From Pseudomonadota bacterium (lineage in GTDB: Bacteria; Pseudomonadota; Alphaproteobacteria; Rhizobiales; Methylopilaceae), in contig JAEWFF010000041.1 of assembly GCA_023388965.1 (NCBI GenBank), positions 1-36,621 on the forward strand: a stretch of 36,621 nt of DNA, written 5' to 3'. Made by a program: the position numbers and the translations under genes. This document shows, piece by piece, positions 23,229 through 31,021 of this stretch. Numbering within the stretch: position 1 is the stretch's first letter; each line of letters begins with the position of its first letter. The notes under the pieces are model-generated. The model saw nothing but the letters and a program-made list of their open reading frames with translations. It made no database searches and had not been told where the DNA came from.

Positions 23229-23824
23229 CCGATCTGCCTCCGTTTTCGGCCGGCATGCGCATCGGCCTTTACGGCGGCTCGTTCAATCCGCCCCATGCGG
23301 CCCATGTTCTGATTTCGAAGACCGCGCTGCGCCGCCTTCAGCTCGACCGCGTCTGGTGGCTGGTGACGCCGGGCAATCCGCTCAAGGATCGAGACGATCT
23401 CGCGCCGCTGGAGGAGCGGCTGGCGCTCGCGCGCGAGATGATCGACGACCGCCGCATCGCGGCAACCGGCATCGAAAGCACGCTCGGCACGCATTACACG
23501 ATGGACACGCTGAAGGCGCTGACGCGCCGCTGCGCCGATGTCCGTTTCGTCTGGCTGATGGGCGCCGACAATCTGGCGCAGTTCCACCGCTGGAAGGACT
23601 GGCGCCGCATCGCTGAAACGCTGCCGTTCGCGGTGTTCGACCGCCCCGGCTATGCGCGGCGCGCGCTGAACGGGCAGGCGGCTCTGACTTTGGCGCGCCA
23701 CCGTATCGACGAGAGCGACGCGCCGGTCCTTGCGAGCCTCGACCCGCCGGCCTGGGTGTTCATCCATGGGCCGAGATCGCCTCTGTCCTCGAGCGCCATC
23801 CGGGCGAAATCCGCCGGGAAATGA
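23225..23824 (+). CDS. nadD: Nicotinate-mononucleotide adenylyltransferase
   Basis: A 199-residue NadD that makes nicotinic acid adenine dinucleotide in NAD synthesis. RIGLYGGSFNPPHAAHVLIS contains the GxFxPxHxGH-like ATP-binding motif, VWWLVTPGNPLK and FVWLMGADNLAQFHRWKDW follow, and SPLSSSAIRAK is the C-terminal ISSTxIR-type motif. Start is a GTG overlapping the proA stop, implying translational coupling. The order proA-nadD-rsfS-rlmH is standard for alphaproteobacteria. Confidence 0.93.
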   Translation: MTDLPPFSAGMRIGLYGGSFNPPHAAHVLISKTALRRLQLDRVWWLVTPGNPLKDRDDLAPLEERLALAREMIDDRRIAATGIESTLGTHYTMDTLKALTRRCADVRFVWLMGADNLAQFHRWKDWRRIAETLPFAVFDRPGYARRALNGQAALTLARHRIDESDAPVLASLDPPAWVFIHGPRSPLSSSAIRAKSAGK

Positions 23825-23837
23825 GGCCTGCGCGCGC

Positions 23838-23867
23838 TTGATGGAACCTTCATCAAATACCTATATT
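23838..23867 (+). promoter_or_regulatory. Sigma-70-like promoter with palindromic -35 region
   Basis: TTGATG (23838-23843) and TATATT (23862-23867) are separated by 18 bp. They fit a housekeeping promoter about 80 bases before the rsfS start. TTGATG also forms a perfect inverted repeat with CATCAA (23851-23856), so a repressor could bind over the -35 box. The base composition is AT-rich compared with flanking DNA. Confidence 0.5.
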
Positions 23868-23948
23868 GATTCGGTGATCGCGCATGGGCGCGGTCCCGAG
23901 CATGCGAGGGCATACAAGCTGCAAATGTCATTGTCTGAGGGGGCGACC

Positions 23949-24332
23949 GTGAGTCCGCTCCCGACGGGTGCCACGGCCGCCGTCCCGGCCGCCGCGGACC
24001 TGAATGCGCTGATCCTCGGTCTTCTCGAAGACGCGAAAGCGGAGAATACCGTCGGGATCGATCTTACGGGAAAATCAAGCATAGCCGACGTGATGATCGT
24101 GACCGAGGGGCGGTCGAACCGCCACGTGGCCTCGATTGCCGATCGTGTCGTGCAGGGCCTGAAAGACGGCGGCCTCAAGGGCATGCGCGTCGAGGGCCTG
24201 AATGCGGCCGATTGGGTTCTGATCGACGCCGGCGATGTCATTCTGCACATCTTCCGTCCGGAAGTGCGCGCCTTCTACAATCTGGAAAAGATGTGGTCGG
24301 CGGATCGTCCGGTGGAGAAGATGGCGGGCTGA
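23949..24332 (+). CDS. rsfS: Ribosome silencing factor RsfS
   Basis: About 127 residues. RsfS binds L14 on the 50S subunit and blocks subunit joining in starvation. LILGLLEDAKAENTVGIDLT, then SSIADVMIVTEGRSNRHVAS, GLKGMRVEGLNAADWVLIDA and VILHIFRPEVRAFYNLEKMW are the family's conserved strands. I choose the GTG at 23949 because GAGGGGG lies 6-12 bases upstream and the resulting length suits the family. An ATG at 23925 and another at 23841 stay in frame, but the latter lies inside the predicted promoter. Confidence 0.9.
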   Translation: MSPLPTGATAAVPAAADLNALILGLLEDAKAENTVGIDLTGKSSIADVMIVTEGRSNRHVASIADRVVQGLKDGGLKGMRVEGLNAADWVLIDAGDVILHIFRPEVRAFYNLEKMWSADRPVEKMAG

Positions 24333-24350
24333 GACCGCTATAATGCGGCG

Positions 24351-24833
24351 ATGAAGATCGTCATCGCCGCGATTGGCAGACTGAAGGACGGGCCGGAGCG
24401 CCTGCTCGCCGCCCGCTATGCGGAGCGCGCCGCCAAAACGGGGCGCGCAATGGCGCTCGGTCCGCTCGATATCCGCGAACTGCCGGAAAGCCGCGCCGCC
24501 CGGCCCGCCGACCGCAAGCGCGAGGAAGGCGCGGCTCTCGCAAGTCTGATCGCGCCCGGAAATCCCGTCATCGTGCTCGACGAAACCGGCAAATCCCTGC
24601 CCAGCGCCGATTTCGCCGCCCGCCTCGGCCGCTGGCGCGACGATGGCGCTGCGTGCGTACATTTCCTGATCGGCGGGGCGGACGGGCTCGATCCTGCTCT
24701 GGTCAAGCGCGCCGATCTCGTCCTGTCCTTCGGCAGCCAGACCTGGCCGCATCAGATCGTCCGGGTGCTGCTCGCCGAGCAGATCTACCGTGCCGCGACC
24801 ATCCTGTCCGGCCATCCTTATCACCGCGAATGA
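24351..24833 (+). CDS. rlmH: 23S rRNA pseudouridine-1915 N3-methyltransferase
   Basis: A 160-residue SPOUT methyltransferase modifying 23S rRNA position 1915 in helix 69. MKIVIAAIGRLKDGPERLLA is the usual start. VIVLDETGKSLPSADFAARL, HFLIGGADGLDPALVKRADL and LVLSFGSQTWPHQIVRVLLAEQIYRA build the knotted SAM-binding C-terminus, and the tail GHPYHRE is diagnostic. It lies 18 bp after rsfS and overlaps the next gene (ATGA). Confidence 0.95.
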   Translation: MKIVIAAIGRLKDGPERLLAARYAERAAKTGRAMALGPLDIRELPESRAARPADRKREEGAALASLIAPGNPVIVLDETGKSLPSADFAARLGRWRDDGAACVHFLIGGADGLDPALVKRADLVLSFGSQTWPHQIVRVLLAEQIYRAATILSGHPYHRE

Positions 24834-26131
24834 TGTTAGAACCGCGCATGGTCGAGATTCGCGGAGCCCTGCTCCTGACCGCAGCCTGCCTTGCCGCGGC
24901 TTCTGCCTTCGCGCAGACGCCTCCGCCCGCCGCGCCGGTCGAACAGCTCGATGCCCGGCGTCAGAAGCTCGACGAGACCAAGGCCAGCCAGCAGCGCATC
25001 CGCGAGGAAATCCAGGCGCTGGCGCAGGAGCGCTCGCGTCTCACGCAGGAACTCGTCGCCACCGCCTCGCGCATCCGCGAGACCGAGACCAGGCTGTCGG
25101 CCAGCGAGCAGCGCCTGTCGGGGCTCGCCGCCGACGAGGCCGATCTGCGCAAAAGGCTTGAAGGCCAGCGCCATGTGATGGCCGAACTTCTCGCCGCCTT
25201 GCAGCGCATGGGCCGCCAGCCTCCGCCCGCCCTTCTGGTGCGGCCCGACGATGCCTTGTCGGCGGTGCGCTCGGCGATCCTCCTCGGCGCCGTGCTGCCT
25301 GAAATCCGCGGAAAGGCCGAAGCGCTCGCCGGCGATCTGGAAGATCTGGCCCGCGTGCGGCGCGAGGCCGCCGAGACGCGCAACCGGCTCGCCGCCGAAC
25401 GCGCCGATCTCGATTCGGCGCAAAAACGCGTCGGCCTTCTGATCGAGGCCCGCCAGCGCCGGCAGGAAGAGCGCGAGCAGACCCTGCGCGGCCAGACCGC
25501 GCGCGCCGCCGAGCTTTCCCGCGAGGTGAAATCCCTCGAAGACCTGATCGCCCGCATGGAGGCCGAGGTCGAGGCCGCCCGCAAGGCCGCCGAAGCCGCG
25601 GCTGCATCAGCCCCCGCGCCGGACGAGCCCGCGCAACCGCGCCGCGATTTCGCCGCGCTGTCGGACCCCGGACGGCTGTCGCCCGCAATGGCCTTCGTCT
25701 CCACCAAGGGCATGTTGCCTTTGCCGGTAACGGGAAGCCCGGTGCGTCAGTTCGGCGAGACCGACGAAACCGGATCGCCGGCCAAGGGGCTCACAATTTC
25801 GACGCGATCTCAGGCTCAGGTAACGGCGCCCTGCGATGGCTGGGTTGTCTATGCGGGACCCTTTCGCTCCTATGGCCAACTCTTGATCCTGAATGCCGGC
25901 GGCGGATACCATGTCCTGCTTGCCGGCATGGACAAGATCAGCGTCTCGCTGGGCCAGTTCGTGCTGACGGGCGAGCCGGTGGCGGAAATGGGCGCGGCTT
26001 CCAGCCAGATCGCTTCCGTCGTCGGAGCGGCCACCAGGCGCCCGGTTCTGTATGTTGAATTTCGTAAAGACGATCAGTCGATCGATCCGGCCCCGTGGTG
26101 GGTCTCCAATGCCGAAAAGGTCCGCGGATGA
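24830..26131 (+). CDS. EnvC-like murein hydrolase activator with degenerate LytM domain
   Basis: A 433-residue exported protein. A signal peptide (RGALLLTAACLAAASAFAQ) is followed by coiled coils from about residue 40 to 265, rich in Glu, Arg, Ala and Gln. The C-terminal LytM/M23-like domain (about residues 300-430) has the fold's sequence pattern but lost the zinc ligands: the HxGxDI site reads AKGLTIST, YAHL reads LLAGM, and HLHFE reads VLYVEF. That is the EnvC pattern, in which the domain activates amidases rather than cutting peptidoglycan. It overlaps rlmH and ctpA by four bases each, an arrangement common in alphaproteobacteria. Activation of septal amidases is inferred from the family. 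Confidence 0.88.
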   Translation: MMLEPRMVEIRGALLLTAACLAAASAFAQTPPPAAPVEQLDARRQKLDETKASQQRIREEIQALAQERSRLTQELVATASRIRETETRLSASEQRLSGLAADEADLRKRLEGQRHVMAELLAALQRMGRQPPPALLVRPDDALSAVRSAILLGAVLPEIRGKAEALAGDLEDLARVRREAAETRNRLAAERADLDSAQKRVGLLIEARQRRQEEREQTLRGQTARAAELSREVKSLEDLIARMEAEVEAARKAAEAAAASAPAPDEPAQPRRDFAALSDPGRLSPAMAFVSTKGMLPLPVTGSPVRQFGETDETGSPAKGLTISTRSQAQVTAPCDGWVVYAGPFRSYGQLLILNAGGGYHVLLAGMDKISVSLGQFVLTGEPVAEMGAASSQIASVVGAATRRPVLYVEFRKDDQSIDPAPWWVSNAEKVRG

Positions 26132-27573
26132 TGCGTAAGGTTTCTCTTGTTCTTGCCGGCGCCCTTCTCGGCGCGACCGCGATGTCCCTGGCCCGCGATC
26201 CGGAGATCGTTACGCGCGCATGGGCCGCCAATGCGGATACCTACAAGAACCTGAATCTCTTCGGCGATGTCTTCGAGCGCGTACGCGCCGATTATGTCGA
26301 GAAGCCCGAAGAGAAGGACATGATCGTCAACGCGATCAACGGAATGCTGAGCGGCCTCGACCCGCATTCGTCCTATATGGACGAAGACCGCTACCGCGAC
26401 CGCAAGGTCGATATTCGCGGCGAATTCGGCGGCCTCGGCATCGAGGTGACGATGGAGAACAACCTCGTCAAGGTGATGTCGCCGATCGACGACACGCCGG
26501 CCCAGCGCGCGGGCATCCTGGCCAACGACATCATCACCCATATCGACGGCGATGCGGTCGAGGGTCTGACGCTTGCCCAGGCCGTCGAGAAGATGCGCGG
26601 CCCCGTCAATACGCCCATCACGCTCAAGATCCTGCGCAAGGACACCGAGCCGATGGATGTGAAGCTGGTGCGCGACATCATCCGCATCCGCGTCGTCAAA
26701 TGGCGCGCGGAAGAGGACATCGGCTATATCCGCATCGCCCAGTTCACCGAGCAGACGGAAGAGGAACTCTTGAAAGCGGTCGACGCGATCAAGAAGGAGA
26801 TCCCGGACGACAAGCTGAAGGGCATCGTCCTCGATCTGCGCAACAATCCGGGCGGCCTGCTCGACCAGTCGATCCGCGTCGTCGACGCCTTCCTCAATCG
26901 CGGCGAGGTCGTCTCCACGCGCGGCCGCAAGCCCGAGAACATCGACCGCTATTCGGCGCGTCCGGGCGATGTGGTGGACGGCAAGCCGATCATCGCGCTC
27001 GTCAATGGCGGCTCCGCCTCGGCGTCCGAGATCGTCGCCGGCGCGCTGCAGGATCACAAGCGCGCGACCGTTCTCGGCACACGCTCGTTCGGCAAGGGCT
27101 CGGTCCAGACCATTCTCGAACTCGGCCCCAACGGCACCAATGGCGCTTTGTCGCTGACGACCGCGCGCTATTACACGCCGTGCGGCCGCTCGATCCAGGC
27201 GACCGGCATCAATCCGGACATCGAGATCGAGCCGCAGATTCCGGACGAGCTGAAGGGCAAGGACCGGATGCAGGGCGAAGCGGGCCTGCGCGGCCATCTG
27301 CTCGGCACCAACGAAAAGCCGACCGATCCGACCAAGCAGGAACAGGTCGAATCGGAGAAGGTGGACGAAGGCGAGAAGAAGGACGAGGGCGGCTCCTCGG
27401 CCTATGTGCCTCCGGACCCCAAGGACGACGTGCAGATCCAGCTTGCCTACGAGCTGATCCGCGGCACCAAGACCGACGCGAAATTCCCGCCCAAGCCCGG
27501 CGAGCTTTCCTCGGAATGTGCGCAGGTCGCCAAGGCTCCGGCCAAGGACGCCAAGAAGAGCACCGCCAATTAA
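26128..27573 (+). CDS. ctpA: C-terminal processing peptidase CtpA (S41 family)
   Basis: A 481-residue periplasmic protease. A hydrophobic signal or anchor (KVSLVLAGALLGATAMSLA) is followed by the N-terminal cap with GMLSGLDPHSSYMD, and a PDZ domain (GEFGGLGIEVTMENN to VKLVRDIIRI, about residues 90-190). The S41 core has LRNNPGGLLDQ and NGGSASASEIVAGAL with catalytic S298, then RSFGKGSVQT with K323, 25 residues on as expected. The tail after about residue 400 is acidic, low-complexity and ends near CAQVAK. The start at 26128 overlaps the upstream stop. With the EnvC-like protein before it, a role in controlling peptidoglycan hydrolysis is likely. A strong terminator follows. Confidence 0.93.
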   Translation: MMRKVSLVLAGALLGATAMSLARDPEIVTRAWAANADTYKNLNLFGDVFERVRADYVEKPEEKDMIVNAINGMLSGLDPHSSYMDEDRYRDRKVDIRGEFGGLGIEVTMENNLVKVMSPIDDTPAQRAGILANDIITHIDGDAVEGLTLAQAVEKMRGPVNTPITLKILRKDTEPMDVKLVRDIIRIRVVKWRAEEDIGYIRIAQFTEQTEEELLKAVDAIKKEIPDDKLKGIVLDLRNNPGGLLDQSIRVVDAFLNRGEVVSTRGRKPENIDRYSARPGDVVDGKPIIALVNGGSASASEIVAGALQDHKRATVLGTRSFGKGSVQTILELGPNGTNGALSLTTARYYTPCGRSIQATGINPDIEIEPQIPDELKGKDRMQGEAGLRGHLLGTNEKPTDPTKQEQVESEKVDEGEKKDEGGSSAYVPPDPKDDVQIQLAYELIRGTKTDAKFPPKPGELSSECAQVAKAPAKDAKKSTAN

Positions 27574-27596
27574 CCATAGCGGGCTTATGAGAATCA

Positions 27597-27628
27597 GCCG
27601 TGGCGGATAAAATCCGCCGCGGCTTTTT
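27597..27628 (+). terminator. Rho-independent terminator after ctpA
   Basis: GCCGTGGCGGA (27597-27607), loop TAAAA, TCCGCCGCGGC (27613-27623) and a TTTTT tract. It closes the rsfS-to-ctpA unit, 24 bases after the ctpA stop and 13 bases before the next GTG start. Confidence 0.85.
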
Positions 27629-27640
27629 CATGAGGCCCCC

Positions 27641-28801
27641 GTGGCGGCGGACGACGATCTGAACACCCCTCTGGGCATGACGCGTGCGGCCCGCAAGCCG
27701 CGCCGCCTGCCCCATCCGGCACCGATCGTCGTCGGCATCGCCGCGGCCGTGCTCGCCGTCGGGATAGTCTGGACGGCGCTGATCGAAAATCCCCTTGGCG
27801 GCGAGCCCGTTGCCGTCATCGCCATCGAACGGCCGCTGCCCGGCGCGGCGAAGACCGCCGCCCGGAAACAGCCCGGCGAGAACGGGGCCGCGCCCGCCGC
27901 ATCGGCGGCGGCCGATGCCGCCGCTCCGCAATCCGCATCGGGTTCCGGCCCGCTCATCATCAAGGTTCCGCAGGGCGCGGGCCCGGCCGGCACGCTGCGC
28001 TCGCTCGATCCGGCTCTGGTGGAAACCTCGAAACACGGCCCGCTGCCGAAGATCGCACCGGACGGGCGCCGCCCCGCCGATATGTTCGCCGCCACTTCGG
28101 TCGCCGAGGCCGAGGACAAGCGCCCGAAGATCGGCATCCTGATCGGCGGCCTCGGCATCAGCCGCGAACAGACATCGAGCGTGCTGGAAAAGCTGCCGCG
28201 CACGATCACGCTCGGTTTCACGCCCTATGCCGACAGCCTCGAGGGCTGGGTTTCGCGGGCGCGCGAGAGCGGGCACGAGGTCATGCTGCAGGTGCCGATG
28301 GAGCCGTTCGATTATCCGAACAACGATCCCGGCCCGCAGACGCTTCTCACTTCCCTGCCCGCCACCGCCAATATCGACCGCCTGAACTGGGCCATGGGCC
28401 GCATGTCCGGCTATTTCGGCCTCGCCACCTTCATGGGCGCCAAATTCACCGCGTCCGAGGAGGCGCTGGCGCCGATCCTGACGGAAGCGGGGCGGCGCGG
28501 ACTCGTCTTCCTCGATAACGGCTCGTCCGCGCGCAGCCTCATCTCCCAGCTCGGCCCCGAGACGGGGACCGCCGTCGCCCGGGCCGAGACAATCATCGAC
28601 GCCGTGCCGACGGCGCAGGCCATCGACGCCGCCCTTGCCGCGCTCGAGAACGAAGCCCGCAAACAGGGCGCGGTGATCGGCGTTGCCAGCGCCCTGCCGC
28701 TGACCATCGAGCGCATCGAGGAATGGGCCGGCCAGCTCACCTCCAAAGGTATTGCGCTGGTGCCGGTCAGCGCTGTGGTAAAGCGCACCAATCCCTCCTA
28801 G
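27641..28801 (+). CDS. Divergent polysaccharide deacetylase family protein (YibQ-like)
   Basis: A 386-residue protein. A short cytoplasmic start is followed by one transmembrane segment (PIVVGIAAAVLAVGIVWTAL, about residues 28-47), an Ala/Pro-rich linker, and from about residue 160 the divergent polysaccharide deacetylase domain: KIGILIGGLGISREQTSS, ITLGFTPYADSLEGWVSRAR, GHEVMLQVPMEPFDYPNNDP, LVFLDNGSSARS and a final ALVPVSAVVKR. The usual metal-binding His pair of NodB enzymes is not evident (the DD-like position reads GG), so catalysis is doubtful. It starts at GTG. The gene commonly follows envC and ctpA in proteobacteria. Confidence 0.88.
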   Translation: MAADDDLNTPLGMTRAARKPRRLPHPAPIVVGIAAAVLAVGIVWTALIENPLGGEPVAVIAIERPLPGAAKTAARKQPGENGAAPAASAAADAAAPQSASGSGPLIIKVPQGAGPAGTLRSLDPALVETSKHGPLPKIAPDGRRPADMFAATSVAEAEDKRPKIGILIGGLGISREQTSSVLEKLPRTITLGFTPYADSLEGWVSRARESGHEVMLQVPMEPFDYPNNDPGPQTLLTSLPATANIDRLNWAMGRMSGYFGLATFMGAKFTASEEALAPILTEAGRRGLVFLDNGSSARSLISQLGPETGTAVARAETIIDAVPTAQAIDAALAALENEARKQGAVIGVASALPLTIERIEEWAGQLTSKGIALVPVSAVVKRTNPS

Positions 28802-28810
28802 TTTCCGGCC

Positions 28811-29314
28811 ATGCCGAACAAAGCCGATCTCCCCTACCGCCCCTGCGTGGGCGTCATGCTCGTCAATCGCGCAGGCCTCGTTTTCGTCGGCAAGCGCGCC
28901 GCGGGCAGCAACGAGAACAGCGACTACACCTGGCAGATGCCGCAGGGCGGCCTCGACGAGGGCGAGGAGCCCTATGCGGCGGCGCTGCGCGAACTTTACG
29001 AGGAGACGAATGTCCGCTCCGTCGACCTGATCGGCAAGACGAAGGGCTGGACGACCTACGACCTGCCGGACCACCTCGTCGGCGTCGCGTGGAAAGGCCG
29101 ATATCGCGGCCAGAAACAGAAATGGTTCGCGCTGCGCTTCACCGGCGAGGACGGCGAGATCGATGTTGCAAATCCCGGTGGCGGCGCACACAAACCGGAA
29201 TTCACTGAATGGCGCTGGGAGAGCCTCGATGCCCTGCCCGGCCTGATCGTTCCCTTCAAGCGCGCGACCTATGACGACGTGATCGCCCAGCTCAAACCGT
29301 TTGTGACCGCGTGA
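28811..29314 (+). CDS. rppH: RNA pyrophosphohydrolase RppH, copy 1
   Basis: A 167-residue Nudix hydrolase that removes pyrophosphate from 5'-triphosphate RNA, starting 5'-end-dependent decay. YRPCVGVMLVNRAGLVFVGK and WQMPQGGLDEGEEPYAAALR are RppH signatures. The Nudix box reads GLDEGEEPYAAALRELYEET followed by N-V, so the usual Gly near its end is Asn. LPDHLVG and RGQKQKWFALRF are further RppH elements. It starts 9 bp after the deacetylase and overlaps the second copy (GTGA). Confidence 0.9.
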   Translation: MPNKADLPYRPCVGVMLVNRAGLVFVGKRAAGSNENSDYTWQMPQGGLDEGEEPYAAALRELYEETNVRSVDLIGKTKGWTTYDLPDHLVGVAWKGRYRGQKQKWFALRFTGEDGEIDVANPGGGAHKPEFTEWRWESLDALPGLIVPFKRATYDDVIAQLKPFVTA

Positions 29315-29823
29315 CCGATAAACCCTACCGTCCGAATGTCGGGATCGTCCTGTTCAACCGCGAAGGGCTCGTATTCGCCGGCCACAGATTCGCATCGTCG
29401 GGCCCCGAACTGGTCGATCCGGCGCGCGCCTGGCAGATGCCGCAGGGCGGCATCGACGAGGGCGAGGACGTCATCGAGGCCGCGCACCGCGAACTGTGGG
29501 AAGAAACGGGCGTAACGACGGTCACCTTGCTCGGCGCGGCCGAGGAATGGTGGACCTACGATTTTCCGCCCTATGACGGACCGCAGCAGCACAAGCTAGC
29601 CCGCTTCCGCGGCCAGCGCCAGAAATGGGTCGCCTTCCGTATGGACGGTCCGCTCTCCGAGATCCAGATGGTGGTCGACGGCTGCACGGAAGCGCCGGAA
29701 TTCGACGCCTGGGGGTTCTTCCCCTTGAGCATCCTGCCGAGCCTCGTCGTGCCGTTCCGCCGCCCGGTCTACGAGAAGGTGGCCGAGAGGTTTGCGGAGT
29801 TTACGAAGCTAGGCAATCTGTAA
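29311..29823 (+). CDS. RNA pyrophosphohydrolase RppH-like, copy 2
   Basis: A 170-residue paralogue of the preceding gene. YRPNVGIVLFNREGLVFAGH and WQMPQGGIDEGEDVIEAAHR are shared, and its Nudix box ends canonically in EETGV. It differs in carrying an insert ASSGPELVDPARA before the WQMPQGG motif, a YDFPPYDGPQQHKLARFRGQ segment and a divergent C-terminus. Tandem RppH-type genes occur in several alphaproteobacteria; whether both act on RNA is unknown, and one may hydrolyse dinucleoside polyphosphates. Start is GTG overlapping the first copy, so the pair is co-translated. Confidence 0.85.
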   Translation: MTDKPYRPNVGIVLFNREGLVFAGHRFASSGPELVDPARAWQMPQGGIDEGEDVIEAAHRELWEETGVTTVTLLGAAEEWWTYDFPPYDGPQQHKLARFRGQRQKWVAFRMDGPLSEIQMVVDGCTEAPEFDAWGFFPLSILPSLVVPFRRPVYEKVAERFAEFTKLGNL

Positions 29824-29851
29824 CTACGGATTCTTAAGTGGCGTTGAGGTT

Positions 29852-29985
29852 CCCTCCCTCCCCTGAACGGGGAGGGCGAGTCACGCGCAGCGTGACCGGG
29901 GTGGGGTGACAGGGCGATCTCAAGAGTTGCCCCCACCCCGGTCGGCTTCGCCGACTCGGCCCTCCCCCGCTTCGCGGAGGAGGGA
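29852..29985. repeat. Palindromic intergenic repeat, copy 2 (reverse of copy 1)
   Basis: It begins CCCTCCCCTGAACGGGGAGG and ends CCCTCCCCCGCTTCGCGGAG, with a GTCACGCGCAGCGTGAC hairpin, GGGGTGGGG and CCCCCACCCCGG between, plus a GTCGGCTTCGCCGAC hairpin. Modules match those at 19815-19942 in opposite order and orientation. It lies between convergent genes, so its stems may also serve as a two-way terminator. Confidence 0.75.
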
Positions 29986-30006
29986 TGGGGTGCAGAGTTT
30001 GCCGCC

Positions 30007-30672
30007 CTAGACCCTCCAATCACCCAGATTCCACGCCGAATCCCAGAACATCCATTCCAGCTGCGTCGCGCGCGTGAAGGCGTGGTGCATCGCTTCGAGG
30101 GTTTCGGGCGACTGCTTCGCCGCCACGCGATCAGTGGTTGCGATCACACCGTTCACCGCGTCGTGGAAATCCTTGCCGGCATAGGTGTCGACCCAGGCCT
30201 GATAGGGATTGTTCGCCGCCGAGCGCCCGTGAATGTCCTTGCCGACTTCCGCATAGATCCAGAAGCACGGCAGCAGCGCCGCAAGCGCGACCGGATAGGG
30301 CTCGGCCCACGATGTTGCCATCAGATAGTTCGAGTAATGATGGCAGACCGGCGAAAGAGGCGTCGCCTCGAAATCCGCCGTACTGATACCGAAGCGCTTG
30401 AAATAATCGGCGTGCAGCGCGCGCTCGACGATGATGGCGATCTTAGCCGCTTCGGTGAACTGGATGATGCCGTCCGGATTGTCGGCCTTGGCGGCGGCGA
30501 CCGCCAGCGAACGGCCGAACGCGATCAGATAATGCGCATCCTGGATGATGTAGTGCTTGAAGCGCTCTTCCGTCAGGGTGCCGTCGGCAAGAGCCCGGTT
30601 GAACGGCATTGTGCGGATCGTCTCGTACAGACCCAGATTGGCTTTCCACGCATCGGCGCTGAACGTCGTCAT
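30007..30672 (-). CDS. tenA: TenA family aminopyrimidine aminohydrolase/thiaminase II
   Basis: A 221-residue all-helical enzyme of the TenA family, which hydrolyses aminomethyl-aminopyrimidine in thiamine salvage. The active-site residues are visible: HYIIQDAHYL with the substrate-binding Asp (D45), ALLPCFWIYAEVG with the nucleophilic Cys136, and TQLEWMFWD with the catalytic Glu. Length matches B. subtilis TenA (236) approximately. It starts 16 bp after the guanidinium exporter gene on the same strand, with no promoter in between, so it should share its riboswitch-controlled message. No TPP riboswitch is seen. The pairing with a guanidine-controlled gene is unexpected. Confidence 0.88.
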   Translation of the reverse strand: MTTFSADAWKANLGLYETIRTMPFNRALADGTLTEERFKHYIIQDAHYLIAFGRSLAVAAAKADNPDGIIQFTEAAKIAIIVERALHADYFKRFGISTADFEATPLSPVCHHYSNYLMATSWAEPYPVALAALLPCFWIYAEVGKDIHGRSAANNPYQAWVDTYAGKDFHDAVNGVIATTDRVAAKQSPETLEAMHHAFTRATQLEWMFWDSAWNLGDWRV

Positions 30673-30688
30673 CGAAGAACTCCCAATA

Positions 30689-31003
30689 TCAGGCAGCGAA
30701 TTTCAGGCCTGCGATACCGCAGACGATGAGGCCGATGCAGGCGAGGCGGATGGCCGTCGCCGGCTCGGCAAACAGGATGATTCCGAGGATCGCGGTTCCG
30801 ATCGTGCCGATGCCCGTCCATACGGCATAGCCGGTGCCGATCGGCAGCGTCTTGAGCGCGAGCCCCAGCAGGAAAAGGCTGACCGCCATGCTCGCGACCG
30901 TCAGAAGGGTCGGAACGAGCCGCGTGAAACCGTCGGTGTATTTGAGGCCGATCGCCCAGCCGATTTCGAAAAGGCCCGCGAACAGCAGATAGAGCCACGC
31001 CAT
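30689..31003 (-). CDS. gdx: Guanidinium exporter (SMR family, Gdx/SugE)
   Basis: A 104-residue small multidrug resistance protein with four transmembrane helices. FAGLFEIGWAIGLKYTDGFT contains the central Glu of helix 1 and the W-A-x-x-LKYTxGF pattern specific to the SugE/Gdx subtype. LPIGTGYAVWTGIGTIGTAI and LGIILFAEPATAIRLACIGL are helices 3 and 4. The Gdx group exports guanidinium in exchange for protons as a dual-topology dimer. A guanidine-II riboswitch directly upstream gives independent support for this substrate. It lies downstream of atpC and upstream of tenA. Confidence 0.92.
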   Translation of the reverse strand: MAWLYLLFAGLFEIGWAIGLKYTDGFTRLVPTLLTVASMAVSLFLLGLALKTLPIGTGYAVWTGIGTIGTAILGIILFAEPATAIRLACIGLIVCGIAGLKFAA

Positions 31004-31021
31004 GAAGCGTCTCCCCGGTCG

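Noticed and set aside
26220..27590. Second plus-strand frame of 456 codons within ctpA
   Set aside because: Composition is almost entirely Arg, Gly, Asp and Ala, a shifted-frame artefact of high GC3; the ctpA frame has full protease motifs.
30007..31003. TPP riboswitch controlling tenA
   Set aside because: There are only 16 bases between gdx and tenA, and no CUGAGA-type THI box upstream of gdx. The visible structure is guanidine-II.
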